A stretch of DNA of 64,000 bases from Gemmatimonadota bacterium (GCA_016209885.1 JACQVF010000023.1:86161-150160); one strand, 5' to 3'. Counted from the stretch's first letter, positions 50,712-60,084 are shown. The notes: generated by a model not told the origin, from the letters alone. Program-made: numbers and translations.

Positions 50712-51275
50712 TCAGCGCGGCCCGAAGATGATCCGCACCGTGTGACCCGCCTCCACGTCGTGAGCGCCGAACCACCCCTGGAGCACCTCCAGCGCGAAGA
50801 GCGCCGGCGCCTTCGACGTGTGAAGGTCCGTCGTACGCGGCGCCATCTGCTGAATGTCCACGATGCGGCCCGTGGCGGCGATGAACGCGATGTCCAGGGG
50901 CACGTACGTGTCCTGCATCCAGAAGGACAGCTCCTGCTCCTGCTCGAACACGAAGAGCATGCCGGTCCCCGGAGGGACCTCGGTGCGGTACATGAGGCCG
51001 CGCTGCCGTTCCTCCGGCGTCGAGGCGACCTCCGCGACCACCGTGTCGCCGTCCATGATGATCCACGCCTTCCCGCGCGTCGGGCCGGCGGTGCCAGGCG
51101 CCGACGGTGCCGACGTCCGGGCGCGCATCGGCTCCGCTTCCGGCGCGCGTGCGTCCGGGCCGTTCGCGCGCCCGCAATCCCAGAAGAGCAGGGCGAGCGC
51201 CGCGAGCGCCCCGGCGCTGGCGCCGCGCAGCGCCGGGAGGCGCCGCCACGGCCCTTCGTGTCTATCGTGTTTCAC
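50712..51275 (-). CDS. DUF192 family exported protein
   Basis: A 187-residue protein with an N-terminal hydrophobic segment (GASAGALAALALLFWDCG) that may be a lipoprotein or simple signal. The DUF192 domain follows: STPEERQRGLMYRTEVPPG, FVFEQEQELSFWMQDTYVP, LDIAFIAATGRIVDIQQMA. Function unknown; the family is small, beta-rich and usually exported. GTG 51275 with ggaagg 5-6 bases upstream is preferred to ATG 51293, which has no SD. It overlaps the stop region of the S46 peptidase gene (51262), suggesting coupled translation. Confidence 0.82.
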   Translation of the reverse strand: MKHDRHEGPWRRLPALRGASAGALAALALLFWDCGRANGPDARAPEAEPMRARTSAPSAPGTAGPTRGKAWIIMDGDTVVAEVASTPEERQRGLMYRTEVPPGTGMLFVFEQEQELSFWMQDTYVPLDIAFIAATGRIVDIQQMAPRTTDLHTSKAPALFALEVLQGWFGAHDVEAGHTVRIIFGPR

Positions 51276-53460
51276 GTCTACCTTCCAGCTCATCGGCGAG
51301 CGCTCCCGCATCGTAGACGCGACGCAGCGCGAGAAGGATGCCGCGGGAATGGACCGACACCGAGCGCGCAGTCTCATCCGTATAGACGAAGTGGTTCGGC
51401 AGCTGCTCGATGTTCCCATCGAAGATGAGCCCGACGATTTCATGCCGTGCGTTGATGACCGGGCTCCCCGAGTTCCCCCCGATGATGTCGTTCGTGGATA
51501 CGAAGTTCATGGGAGACGTGAGGTCGAGCGAGTCCCTCCGCTCGAGCCAGCGTTGCGGCAGTTGCCACGGCGCGCGGTTGTCCCACGCGGCGGCGCCGCC
51601 GTAGAGCCCGTAGAACGTGGTCTTGTATGGGGCCTTCGTGCCGTTGTAGGGGTAGCCCTTCACGACGCCGTCCGAGATCCGCAGAGTGAACGTGGCGTCC
51701 GGCGGCAGGTCGGTGCCGTACAGCTCGAAGATCGCGCGCCCGATCCGCTGCTCGCCCAGCTCTTCCGTGGCCTCGATCCCCTCGGCCTCCGCCGCGATGG
51801 CCTCCGCCCGCGGGACGATGGCGCGCGCGAGGACGAGGAGCGGGTCGCTCGCGGCCGCGATCGCCGCGCTACCCCCCTCGAGCAGCGAGCGGCGGTAGCC
51901 CGCGTCGCCGAGGCGGGAGTCGCCGACCAGGCGGCGGGCCGCGTCCTCGGGCGTCGCGCCGGCGAGCGCGGCGCGGAGGAAGGCGTGGTCCGCGCCCAGC
52001 TCGTCCCGCGCGGCGCCGAAGTGGCGGGCGAGCCGCGACTCCTCCGCCTGCACGTCCACCTGGAGCTGACCCTCCAGAACCTCGCGGACCTGCTGCGCGC
52101 GCGGGCCGCGGAAATCGTCCGCGCGCTCCTCTTCCGGCTTCCCCATCTCCGCGCCGTAGCGGACCAGATAGCCGGCGATGCTGAGTAGCTGCGAGGCCTC
52201 CGTGGTCACGTGCCGGCGCTCGGGAGCGATGACCCGCCGGCGCCCTACGGCCCGGGCGATGGCGTCCCAGGCGCCACCGTAGCGGGCCTCGAGCTCCGGC
52301 TTCGCGCCCACGGCCTGGCGGATCGCCGCCTCCGCCAGCGCCTTGCGCCTCAGGAGCGTCGTGTCGCGCAGCCCGGACAGGTAGCCCTCGTACGCCTTGA
52401 TGCTGTTCTCGACGTTGAAGATCTCGTCGCGAACCGCCATCGCCTGCTCGCCGCCGCGGGCCGCGGCGTGCTCGAGGGCCGCGAGCCGCCGGCGCAACTG
52501 GCCCAGCGCGCTGGGATAGCCCACGTCGCGAAGATAGCGAAGCTGCTCCAGCGTCTTCAGCCGGTTCGTGGTGCCGGGGTTGCCGATGACGAAGACCACA
52601 TCGCCGTCGCGGGCGCCTTCCGCGCTCCAGCGAAAGTGGTGCGACGTCGAGGCGGGCACGCCGTTCTCGTACGCCCGCACGAAGGCGACGTCCAGGTCAT
52701 ACCGCGGGTAGGTGAAGTTGTCCGGATCGCCGCCGAAGAACGCCACGTCGCCCTCGGGCGCGAAGACCAGCCGCACCTCACCGTAGCGCCGGTACTCGTA
52801 GAGGGAGTACACGCCGCCGTTGTACAGGTCCACCACCGAGCACGTGTGGCGGCTGCGCTCCCCGCATTCCCGCTCAGCCTGCTCGACCGCCGCCGAGCGC
52901 CGGCGCCGCACCTCCTGCGGGTCTGTGGCGTCGCCGACGGCCTGGTCGATGCGTTCCGTCACGTCGGAGACCGACACGAGCTGGTCCAGGAAGATTCCCT
53001 GGCAGGGAAGCTCCTCCTCCGGGGCGCGTGCGTAGAACCCGTTCGCGATGAGGTCGGTCTGCGACGTCGAGTTCGCCTCGATGCACTCGCGCGCGCAATG
53101 GTGGTTCGTCATGACGAGGCCGCGCGGCGAGACAAACGACGCGGAGCAGTAATCGGCATAGCGCGTGGCGGCTAGGCGCGCCTCGTCGAACCAGTTGCGA
53201 TCGAGCTCGAGGCCATAGCGGCGCCGCAGGTGATCGACGGGCGGGAAGTCGAATGTCCACAAGGTTCCGGCCTGGAACAGCACCTGGTCCCGGGATGCCG
53301 GCTCCGCGGCCGCGGTCCGCGCCTCCGCGGCTGCCACCCCGGCCACCCCCGGGGCGCGCGCGCCCGCGGGCGCCGCGGGTTGGCGCGTACCGGCCGATGC
53401 GCACGACGCGGCCAGCGCAAGCGACGCGCAAGCGAAAAGACCGAGAAAGCGGCGAGTCAT
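51262..53460 (-). CDS. S46 family dipeptidyl peptidase
   Basis: S46 peptidases are chymotrypsin-fold serine exopeptidases that remove dipeptides and are typical of Bacteroidota and Gemmatimonadota. The 732-residue protein has the triad His121 (MTNHHCARE), Asp in PRYDLDVAFVRAYENG, and Ser in GGNSGSPVINARHEI. An alpha-helical insert (about 330-570) caps the active site, as in DPP7/DPP11. Near the N-terminus is a lipobox-like LAASC (Cys20), so it may be a lipoprotein rather than freely secreted. Residues near DGNIEQLP control S1 specificity; I do not assign it. The two downstream genes (DUF192, PCMT) probably share the transcript. Confidence 0.94.
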   Translation of the reverse strand: MTRRFLGLFACASLALAASCASAGTRQPAAPAGARAPGVAGVAAAEARTAAAEPASRDQVLFQAGTLWTFDFPPVDHLRRRYGLELDRNWFDEARLAATRYADYCSASFVSPRGLVMTNHHCARECIEANSTSQTDLIANGFYARAPEEELPCQGIFLDQLVSVSDVTERIDQAVGDATDPQEVRRRRSAAVEQAERECGERSRHTCSVVDLYNGGVYSLYEYRRYGEVRLVFAPEGDVAFFGGDPDNFTYPRYDLDVAFVRAYENGVPASTSHHFRWSAEGARDGDVVFVIGNPGTTNRLKTLEQLRYLRDVGYPSALGQLRRRLAALEHAAARGGEQAMAVRDEIFNVENSIKAYEGYLSGLRDTTLLRRKALAEAAIRQAVGAKPELEARYGGAWDAIARAVGRRRVIAPERRHVTTEASQLLSIAGYLVRYGAEMGKPEEERADDFRGPRAQQVREVLEGQLQVDVQAEESRLARHFGAARDELGADHAFLRAALAGATPEDAARRLVGDSRLGDAGYRRSLLEGGSAAIAAASDPLLVLARAIVPRAEAIAAEAEGIEATEELGEQRIGRAIFELYGTDLPPDATFTLRISDGVVKGYPYNGTKAPYKTTFYGLYGGAAAWDNRAPWQLPQRWLERRDSLDLTSPMNFVSTNDIIGGNSGSPVINARHEIVGLIFDGNIEQLPNHFVYTDETARSVSVHSRGILLALRRVYDAGALADELEGRRETR

Positions 53461-54153
53461 GGCTCCTCCAGTTCATGATTCAGAGCGTCAGGCTGCGGGA
53501 CACAGCAAGCCCACCGCGCCTACAGCAGGCCGCTCCAGAACCCGTGGGCCTCCCCGGGCCGCTGCGGGGCTATGTGACCCGCTCCACTTCATGCCCGGCG
53601 GCGCTGCGATTTCGCGTCCGGGTCATGCGGTTCTCTAAGCTCAACGCGTTCAGGCCGGGATTCCTAGAGCGGGCTGCTACGGCGTCCCTGCAGCCCGGGG
53701 TATCCCGCGCCGGCCTGGCGACCGGGGATATTACAGGATTGTCCGCGCTCCGGCACCCTGCGCAGGGGAAGCCTGCGGCAGCGGCCCGGCCGTACCCGGT
53801 CCTCTCCCGCGAAACTGAGCGGAACTGCGGAACTACTGATAAGACCGTGCCCGTGCTTCCGCTCAAACGGCCTGCACGAGCGGAAGCCAGCCGGCGAGGA
53901 AGGGATCGACCAGCCGAAATCGACTCCTCCCGTGTTCCTGCTCGGGACGGATGCCAGAATTGCGTAACGCAAGGGGGGGAAGGAGGAGCGGCAAGCTCCG
54001 ATCAAGCTCCAGGACGGCGCTTCCCCGCCGCGGAAAACGGTGATATTTTTCTGGCCCTGTGAGTGCCCGGGGCGCCGCGGCCGCACGGAGCGGCAGGCGC
54101 GTCGGGTGCCGTCTCGTGGCGAACGCAAGATACCCGCAGGAGGCGCGCTCCCA
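53461..54153. other. 693-base intergenic region with a hairpin
   Basis: The longest gap in the window, between the S46 gene (minus) and the Trm112-like gene (plus). It has a perfect 10-bp inverted repeat (gcttccgctc 53855-53864 with gagcggaagc 53878-53887, 13-base loop) and an AT-rich spot (ggtgatatttttctgg, about 54039-54054) that is the most promoter-like stretch. No convincing gene. Confidence 0.4.
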
Positions 54154-54411
54154 ATGGTGGACCCGGAACTGCTGGCGATCCTTGTCTGCCCGGAAACCAA
54201 GCAGCCTCTTCGCCTCGCCGATGACGCGCTCCTGACGCGGGTCAACGCGGCGGCCGAAGCCGGCACCCTGAGGAATCGCGCAGGCGAGCCGGTCTCGGAG
54301 CGAATCGACGAGGGGCTCGTCCGGGAGGACGGCCGGTACCTGTACGCCGTGCGGGATGAAATCCCGATCATGCTCATCGACGAGGCAATCCCTCTCGATA
54401 CGCTCCCTTGA
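54154..54411 (+). CDS. Trm112/UPF0434-like small protein
   Basis: An 85-residue protein resembling Trm112-like zinc-ribbon proteins (PELLAILVCPETKQPLRLAD at the start, ending RDEIPIMLIDEAIPL). In typical members the N-terminus carries paired Cys for zinc; here only one Cys (CPETKQ) is seen, so zinc binding is doubtful. Trm112 relatives act as small adaptor subunits of methyltransferases. ATG 54154 has AGGAGG at 54138-54143. Not obviously linked to the downstream oxidase genes. Confidence 0.8.
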   Translation: MVDPELLAILVCPETKQPLRLADDALLTRVNAAAEAGTLRNRAGEPVSERIDEGLVREDGRYLYAVRDEIPIMLIDEAIPLDTLP

Positions 54412-54625
54412 CAGACACCCCCTTCGTCCGCGCCTGAGCTGCGGCTGATCCGGGGCCGCGCTGCGCGCTCGTGCCGCGAAACCGCAGTCCCGCGGCAGGC
54501 GTCTACCAGGCGGGCTGCACCGACTTATCCGACTCGCGACAACGCGGTTGCCAGGGAGGACGCTACCCCTGAGAATAGCGGCGCGCACAACGCCGGAACC
54601 GGGATTTCTGGAGAGGCTTGGGAGC

Positions 54626-55717
54626 GTGCAGGAAACGATCCACAGACTCGTTCGTACGTGCCGCGACGTGATCTGCCGTGGTCTTGCTGGGTCCGTGCTC
54701 GCTCTGGGGCTCGCGGCGTGCGGCGGTGATTATCCGCAGAGCACCATCGGGCCGGCCACCGATCTTGCGGGGCACATCCACGACCTCTACGTCCAGGTCT
54801 TCTGGTGGACGATGTTCATCCTGGCGGTGGTCTCGGGCGTGCTCACCTATGTGCTGGTCCGGTACCGTGAGCGGCCAGGGGCGGAGACGCCACGGCAGAC
54901 GCGCGGGCACCTCGGCCTGGAGATCGCGTGGACGGTCGCGCCCGCGGTGATCGTCGTGCTCATCACGATTCCGACGATTCGCGCCGTCTTTCGCACGCAG
55001 CAGCCGCCGGCTTCCGATGCGCTGGCGATCGAGGTGATCGGGCACCAATGGTGGTGGGAGTTTCGCTACCCCGAGCTCGGTGTCGTGACGGCGAACGAGC
55101 TGCACCTGCCCGTGGGTCGTCCGGTGGACCTGTCGCTGCGGTCCGCGGACGTCATCCATTCGTTCTGGGTGCCGCGGCTGGGCGGGAAGCGCGACGTGAA
55201 TCCATCGCCTCGCGTGCCGGAGGGACGGACGCCGAAAGTGAACCGGCTGACGTTCACGGTGTCGGAGCCGGGCGTCTACCATGGCCAGTGCGCGGAGTTC
55301 TGCGGCGCCTCCCACGCCCTCATGCGCATGCAGGTCGTCGTGGAGAGCGCGGAGGCGTTCGCGTCCTGGGCCGAGGCCATGAAGACGCGGGTGACGCCGA
55401 CCGCGGGCACGCCGGAGGACCGGGGCCGCGAGATCTTCGCGCGCAGCCCGTGCGTGGCGTGCCACGCCATCGCGGGCACAACGGCCCAGGGCGCGGTGGG
55501 GCCCAGCCTGACGCGGGTGGGCGCGCGGAGCGCCATCGCGGCGGGCGTCCTAGAGAACACGACCGAGAACCTGGTGCGCTGGATCACGGATCCGGCGTCC
55601 GTGAAGCCGGGCGCGCTCATGCCGGGGACGGCCGTGGGTGGCGGCGGCTTCCCGCCCACCGGCCTCTCCCCCGAGGATGCGGGGGCGGTCGCCGCCTACC
55701 TGCGGAGCCTGCGCTGA
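54626..55717 (+). CDS. ctaC: Cytochrome c oxidase subunit II with fused cytochrome c (caa3 type)
   Basis: Subunit II of an aa3-type haem-copper oxidase. From GTG 54626 (GGAG/GGGAG just upstream) it is 363 residues. Lipobox LAAC gives Cys32 as lipid anchor. Two transmembrane helices follow (about 56-80 and 96-120). The CuA site is clear: His in ADVIHSFWVP, Cys-Cys-His-Met in HGQCAEFCGASHALMRMQ. The C-terminal haem c domain has CVACH (about 279-283) and axial Met in PGALMPG (about 337). This fusion marks a caa3 oxidase that takes electrons directly from cytochrome c-like carriers. TTG 54548 is a less likely upstream start. Confidence 0.94.
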   Translation: MQETIHRLVRTCRDVICRGLAGSVLALGLAACGGDYPQSTIGPATDLAGHIHDLYVQVFWWTMFILAVVSGVLTYVLVRYRERPGAETPRQTRGHLGLEIAWTVAPAVIVVLITIPTIRAVFRTQQPPASDALAIEVIGHQWWWEFRYPELGVVTANELHLPVGRPVDLSLRSADVIHSFWVPRLGGKRDVNPSPRVPEGRTPKVNRLTFTVSEPGVYHGQCAEFCGASHALMRMQVVVESAEAFASWAEAMKTRVTPTAGTPEDRGREIFARSPCVACHAIAGTTAQGAVGPSLTRVGARSAIAAGVLENTTENLVRWITDPASVKPGALMPGTAVGGGGFPPTGLSPEDAGAVAAYLRSLR

Positions 55718-55801
55718 TGCATGGGGCCGTGCGGTGCGGGGCGCGGTGGCACGCAGTGAGACCGGGCGTGAACCAAGCGGAGCTCCGAGGGAGATAGAGG
55801 C

Positions 55802-57649
55802 GTGTCGGTGCGCACCATGACGGCGGCGGCCGCGGCGGCCGCGCATGCGGGCTCCCACAGGGGCCTGTGGAGCTGGATCACGACCGTCGACCACAAGCGA
55901 ATCGGGATCATGTACGGCGTGGCCGCCCTCTTCTTCTTCGTGGTCGGCGGTATCGAAGCGCTGCTCATACGCATTCAACTGGCGCGCCCCGAAAACACGT
56001 TCCTGAGCGCGGAAACGTTCAACCAGCTCTTCACGATGCATGGCACGACCATGGTCTTTCTGGTCGCCATGCCGCTGTCCGTGGCGTTCTTCAACTTCGT
56101 GGTGCCGCTCCAGATTGGCGCCCGCGACGTGGCGTTCCCGCGCCTCAACGCCCTCTCGTACTGGGTCTTCCTCTTCGGCGGGCTGTTCCTGAACGCGAGC
56201 TTCCTGTTCGGCCAGGCGCCGAACACCGCGTGGGTGGGTTACGCGAACCTCACCTCCACGCGCTTTTCCCCCGGGCTCAACGTGGACTTCTGGGTGCTGG
56301 GAGTCACGACCCTGGGGGTCAGCTCCATCGCGGGTGGCGTGAACTTCATCACGACGATCATCAACCTGCGGGCTCCGGGGATGAGGCTCATGCGCATGCC
56401 GCTTTTCAGCTGGATGACGCTGGTGACGAGCTTCCTCCTCATCACGGCGCTTCCGGTCGTGGCGGTGGCGCTCATCATGCTGGCGTTCGACCGCTTCTTC
56501 GGCGCGAACTTCTACGAGCCGACGGCGGGCGCGGACCCGATCCTGTGGCAGCACCTCTTCTGGTTGTTCGGGCACCCGGAGGTCTATATCCTGGTGCTGC
56601 CGTCGTTCGGCGTCATGTCCGACGTGGTGCCGACCTTCTCGCGCAAGCCGCTGTTCGGGTACCCCATCGTGGTCTACGCCGGGATCCTCATCGGCTTCAT
56701 CGGCTGGGGCGTATGGAGCCACCACATGTTCACGGTGGGGATGGGGCCCATCGCCGACTCGTTCTTCGTCGCGAGCACGATGATCATCGCGATCCCGACG
56801 GGCGTGAAGATTTTCAACTGGCTGGGCACTATGTGGGGCGGGCAGATCCGCTTCACGACGGCGATGCTCTTTGCCATCGGCCTGGTCGTGGTCTTCACGA
56901 TCGGTGGGCTCTCGGGGATCATGCACGCCTCTGCTCCGATCGATCTGCAGCAGCACGACACGTACTTCGTGGTGGCGCACTTCCACTACACCATCGTGGG
57001 TGGCGCCATCATGGGCTTGTTCGCCGGGCTCTACTACTGGTACCCGAAGATCACGGGGCGGCTGCTGGACGAGGGGCTGGGGAAGTGGCACTTCTGGCTC
57101 ACCATGATCGGGTTCAACCTGACGTTCTTCCCCATGCACTTCAGCGGGTTGTACGGGATGCCGCGCCGCATCTTCACGTACCCGGCGGAGCTGAACGTCG
57201 GTACCTGGAACCTGATGTCCACGATCGGCGCGTTCGTCATGGCGGTGAGCACGCTTGTCATGTTCTGGAACATGATCCGGAGCGCGGGGCGCGGGGCGCC
57301 GGCGGGCGCGAACCCGTGGGGCGCGCCGACGCTGGAGTGGTCGATTCCTTCGCCGCCGCCGTACTACAACTTCGGGCGGGTCCCCGAGGTGCACAGCCGG
57401 GAGCCGCTGTGGGAGCACGGCCCTCAGGCGGCGGAAGAGGAGGCGGCAGCGCGAGCGGAGAGGGGCGTCGCGGCGCCGGGCGCGGAGCCCGTCATGCCGT
57501 CGCCCTCGTACTGGCCGATCTTCACCGCGGCCGCCATCACGCTCACGGTGACGCTGGTGTTCACCGAGACGTGGTGGGCGCCGCTCATCGGCCTGGCCGT
57601 GGTAGCGTTCAGTATCTTCAACTGGGCGTTCGAGCCGGAGTTTCGGTGA
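55802..57649 (+). CDS. ctaD: Cytochrome c oxidase subunit I (caa3)
   Basis: The catalytic haem-copper subunit, 615 residues and 13 or so helices. FTMHGTTMVF carries the low-spin haem a ligand His; WLFGHPEVYILVLPSFG has the CuB His and the cross-linked Tyr of the A-family; GWGVWSHHMFTVG holds the other CuB His ligands; VVAHFHYTIVGG has the two haem a3/a His ligands. This is an A-family (mitochondrial-like) enzyme by the HPEVY motif. The C-terminal extension (about 565-615) adds a helix pair (YWPIFTAAAITLTVTLVF), as seen in caa3 enzymes. GTG 55802 with purine-rich SD; ATG 55817 is possible. It is 84 bases after ctaC. Confidence 0.96.
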   Translation: MSVRTMTAAAAAAAHAGSHRGLWSWITTVDHKRIGIMYGVAALFFFVVGGIEALLIRIQLARPENTFLSAETFNQLFTMHGTTMVFLVAMPLSVAFFNFVVPLQIGARDVAFPRLNALSYWVFLFGGLFLNASFLFGQAPNTAWVGYANLTSTRFSPGLNVDFWVLGVTTLGVSSIAGGVNFITTIINLRAPGMRLMRMPLFSWMTLVTSFLLITALPVVAVALIMLAFDRFFGANFYEPTAGADPILWQHLFWLFGHPEVYILVLPSFGVMSDVVPTFSRKPLFGYPIVVYAGILIGFIGWGVWSHHMFTVGMGPIADSFFVASTMIIAIPTGVKIFNWLGTMWGGQIRFTTAMLFAIGLVVVFTIGGLSGIMHASAPIDLQQHDTYFVVAHFHYTIVGGAIMGLFAGLYYWYPKITGRLLDEGLGKWHFWLTMIGFNLTFFPMHFSGLYGMPRRIFTYPAELNVGTWNLMSTIGAFVMAVSTLVMFWNMIRSAGRGAPAGANPWGAPTLEWSIPSPPPYYNFGRVPEVHSREPLWEHGPQAAEEEAAARAERGVAAPGAEPVMPSPSYWPIFTAAAITLTVTLVFTETWWAPLIGLAVVAFSIFNWAFEPEFR

Positions 57650-57653
57650 GCAA

Positions 57654-57770
57654 GCTGGCGATTCGCGCTTGGCAATCAGCGATGGCTATGATGCATTCTC
57701 GGCGAGCGACGGCGGAGTTGCGAACGGCGAATCGCTAATCGCGAATCGCGAATCGCCAAGCACGAGAGGA
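57654..57770. repeat. Intergenic GCGATTCGCG-type repeat cluster inside the oxidase operon
   Basis: Between ctaD and ctaE, words such as gcgattcgcgcttggc, gcgaatcgctaatcgcg and aatcgcgaatcgccaag are packed together, with complementary copies on the two sides so that the region can fold as a stem. Same family as the repeats at 49809 and 58770. Confidence 0.55.
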
Positions 57771-57776
57771 CATTCG

Positions 57777-58370
57777 ATGGCGGAAGCACACGCACACGCA
57801 CATCACCTCCCGACGGCCACGGGACTCGACTCGTGGAAGCTCGGATTCTGGACCTTCATCGGCTCCGAGTCCCTCTTCTTCGCGTCGCTCATCTCCACCT
57901 ACATGGTCTACAAGGGAAAGAGCGTCACGGCGCCGTACCCCCACGAGATTCTGAACATCCCTCTCACCTCGGTGAGTACCTTCGTGCTCCTCATGAGCAG
58001 CTTCCTCATGGTGCTCGCCCTGGCGTCGATCCAGCGGGACGACCGGCGTTGGGGTGCCGCCTGGCTGCTGGGCACCGCGCTGCTGGGAAGCGTGTTCCTG
58101 GGCTTCCAGGCGTACGAGTTCACCCACTTCGTGCACGAAGGGCTCACGATCCGGCAGAACGTCTTCGGCTCCACCTTCTTCGTGCTGACCGGGTTCCACG
58201 GGGCCCACGTCACGGTGGGCGTCCTCTGGCTGCTCACCCTGTGCCTGCTCACGGTGCGGGGCAGAGTCAGGAGCGCGGACGCGCTCAAGGTCGAGATCGC
58301 CGGGCTCTATTGGCACTTCGTGGACATCGTCTGGATCGCCATCTTCACCCTGGTTTACCTGCTCCGGTGA
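57777..58370 (+). CDS. ctaE: Cytochrome c oxidase subunit III (caa3)
   Basis: A 197-residue subunit III of five helices with SWKLGFWTFIGSESLFFASLI, AYEFTHFVHEGLTI (His/Glu lining), FHGAHVTVGVLWLL and EIAGLYWHFVDIVWIAIF, all conserved. A short His/Ala N-terminus (MAEAHAHAHHLP) is unusual. It helps proton uptake and stability of subunit I. ATG 57777 has agagga SD. Follows ctaD after a repeat-rich gap. Confidence 0.93.
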   Translation: MAEAHAHAHHLPTATGLDSWKLGFWTFIGSESLFFASLISTYMVYKGKSVTAPYPHEILNIPLTSVSTFVLLMSSFLMVLALASIQRDDRRWGAAWLLGTALLGSVFLGFQAYEFTHFVHEGLTIRQNVFGSTFFVLTGFHGAHVTVGVLWLLTLCLLTVRGRVRSADALKVEIAGLYWHFVDIVWIAIFTLVYLLR

Positions 58371-58386
58371 GGCGAGAGAGGATCCC

Positions 58387-58731
58387 ATGACGGCGAACGT
58401 GTACGGCGGGAGTGAGGCGGCGGTGGCGCACGGCGAGCGCGCGCACCCGCGGTGGCAGACCTACTTCCTGGTCGCCGCCGTGCTCGCGATCATCACCGCC
58501 GCGGAGGTCGCGGTCTTTTATATTGAGATCTTGCGGCCGGCACTCGTGCCGATCCTCCTCGTGCTCTCGGGCGGCAAGTTCGCCCTGGTCGTGATGTTCT
58601 ACATGCACCTGAAGTTCGACAGTCGGATCTTCACCGGCGTGTTCGTGGCGCCGCTGCTGCTGGCGGTCTTGTTTGTCATCATCGGGCTGATCGTGTTCTT
58701 CCGCGTGTTGCCGGAGCATGCCGGGGGCTAG
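58387..58731 (+). CDS. ctaF: Cytochrome c oxidase subunit IV
   Basis: A 114-residue subunit IV of the prokaryotic type, with three helices (TYFLVAAVLAIITAAEVAVF, LVPILLVLSGGKFALVVMFYMHLKFD, FVAPLLLAVLFVIIGLIVFF). The KFALVVMFYMHLKFD segment is the family signature. It completes the oxidase complex. ATG 58387 is 16 bases after the ctaE stop. Confidence 0.93.
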   Translation: MTANVYGGSEAAVAHGERAHPRWQTYFLVAAVLAIITAAEVAVFYIEILRPALVPILLVLSGGKFALVVMFYMHLKFDSRIFTGVFVAPLLLAVLFVIIGLIVFFRVLPEHAGG

Positions 58732-58744
58732 CGGGCTAGACGGG

Positions 58745-58830
58745 CGAACGGGTTAGCGGGTGAGCGGGTTTGCAGCGGGTGATTAGCGATTCGCAATCGG
58801 CGCTTCGCGATTGCCCGCAGATCAGAATCG
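58745..58830. repeat. Mixed intergenic repeat words upstream of ctaG
   Basis: Contains cgggttagcgggtgagcggg followed by ggtgattagcgattcgcaatc and ggcgcttcgcgattgccc, i.e. both intergenic word families in one gap (58732-58862), which also holds the probable ctaG leader. Confidence 0.5.
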
Positions 58831-58862
58831 GGAAGTACGGATCACGATCTGCTGAGCGGATA

Positions 58863-59723
58863 ATGTCGGCTGCGCACGCGGTGTCCGGGGTGCCGGTGAT
58901 GTTCCACGGGACCGGAGGGTTCTCGTGGACGCGGTTCGAGCTGCATCCCAGCGTCCTCATTGGCTGCGTGCTGCTGGCCGCTCTCTATCTTGCAGGGGCG
59001 GGCCCGCTCCGGCGGCGCCACGGCTGGGCAGAGCGCGTGCACCCGGCGCGAGCGGCAGCGTTCCTCTCGGGCGTCGCGGTGATCTTTCTGGCGCTGAACG
59101 GGCCGATCCACGATCTGAGCGACAACTTCCTCTTCAGCGCCCACATGCTGCAGCACATGCTGCTCATGCTGGTGATGCCGGCGCTCCTGCTCCTGGGACT
59201 CCCCGCCTGGCTCGTTCGGCCGCTGCTTGGTTCGCCGGCGATCGAGCGCACGGCGCGGTGGCTGACGCACCCGGCCGTGGCGTTCGTGCTCTACAACGTG
59301 GTGTTCATCGCGTGGCACCTTCCGCGCTTCTACAACTGGGCGCTCGAGAACCACGACGTGCACGTGGTTCAGCACCTGATGTTCATGGCGGCAGCGACGC
59401 TCATGTGGTGGCCGGTGGTGAACCCGGTGCCTGAGCTGGAGCGGCTGCCCCGAGGCCCGCTCCAGATGCTCTACCTTTTCGCGTTCGCGATCCCCGCATC
59501 CATCGTCTCGGCGTTCATCACGCTGTCGGAGCGGGTCATCTATCCCTGGTACGCGGAGGCGCCGCGGGTGTTCGAGCTTTCCGCCCTGGACGACCAGCGG
59601 CTGGGCGGGCTCATCATGTGGATCCCGGGCATGCTCATCTTCTGGATCGCGATCAGCGCCGTGTTCTTCCGGTGGGTCGGCAGCGAGATCCGGGAGTGGC
59701 GCCGGGAGGCGGCCCTCCCCTGA
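58863..59723 (+). CDS. ctaG: Cytochrome c oxidase assembly factor CtaG (caa3-CtaG type)
   Basis: A 286-residue membrane protein with about eight helices and the CtaG signature (FELHPSVLIGCVLLAALYLAG, LNGPIHDLSDNFLFSAHMLQHMLL and ALLLLGLPAWLVRP; then YNVVFIAWHLPRFYNWAL and DVHVVQHLMFMAAATLMWW). The His/Asp-rich motif SAHMLQHMLL is probably copper-binding. It assembles copper into the caa3 oxidase encoded just upstream. ATG 58863 starts the homologous region. Confidence 0.93.
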   Translation: MSAAHAVSGVPVMFHGTGGFSWTRFELHPSVLIGCVLLAALYLAGAGPLRRRHGWAERVHPARAAAFLSGVAVIFLALNGPIHDLSDNFLFSAHMLQHMLLMLVMPALLLLGLPAWLVRPLLGSPAIERTARWLTHPAVAFVLYNVVFIAWHLPRFYNWALENHDVHVVQHLMFMAAATLMWWPVVNPVPELERLPRGPLQMLYLFAFAIPASIVSAFITLSERVIYPWYAEAPRVFELSALDDQRLGGLIMWIPGMLIFWIAISAVFFRWVGSEIREWRREAALP

Positions 59724-59725
59724 CC

Positions 59726-59959
59726 ATGTCCCTCATCTGGTTCCACCGGCTCCTCATCTCGACCGCGATCGTCTTCTGCGTCGGATTCGCGGCCTGGGAG
59801 ATCTTCGCCTTCCGCCAGACGGGCAGCGCCTGGCTGCTACTCTTCGCGCTGCTGTTCCTGGGAGCGGCTGCGGCCCTCGCGATCTATCTGCGGAACCTAC
59901 GAAGGGTGCTGGGCTACGAGCGCGACGAGAAGGCGGCGGGCGGCGATCGCACGAGCTGA
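59726..59959 (+). CDS. 77-residue two-helix membrane protein
   Basis: A small membrane protein with two helices (LLISTAIVFCVGFAAWEIFAF and AWLLLFALLFLGAAAALAIYL) and a basic tail. It starts 2 bases after ctaG ends, so it belongs to the oxidase operon, and may be a small structural or assembly subunit. No family recognised. Confidence 0.7.
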   Translation: MSLIWFHRLLISTAIVFCVGFAAWEIFAFRQTGSAWLLLFALLFLGAAAALAIYLRNLRRVLGYERDEKAAGGDRTS

Positions 59960-60084
59960 ACCGCGGCGCGCCGGGGCGGCCGAGCCCGGGTCACGCCGCC
60001 TTACTCATTCGCGGCCGCCGGTGCGGAGGCGCCGGACCGCATGGAGAGCACCGGCGGCTTGCGAACGCCCTCGACGGCTGCGGC

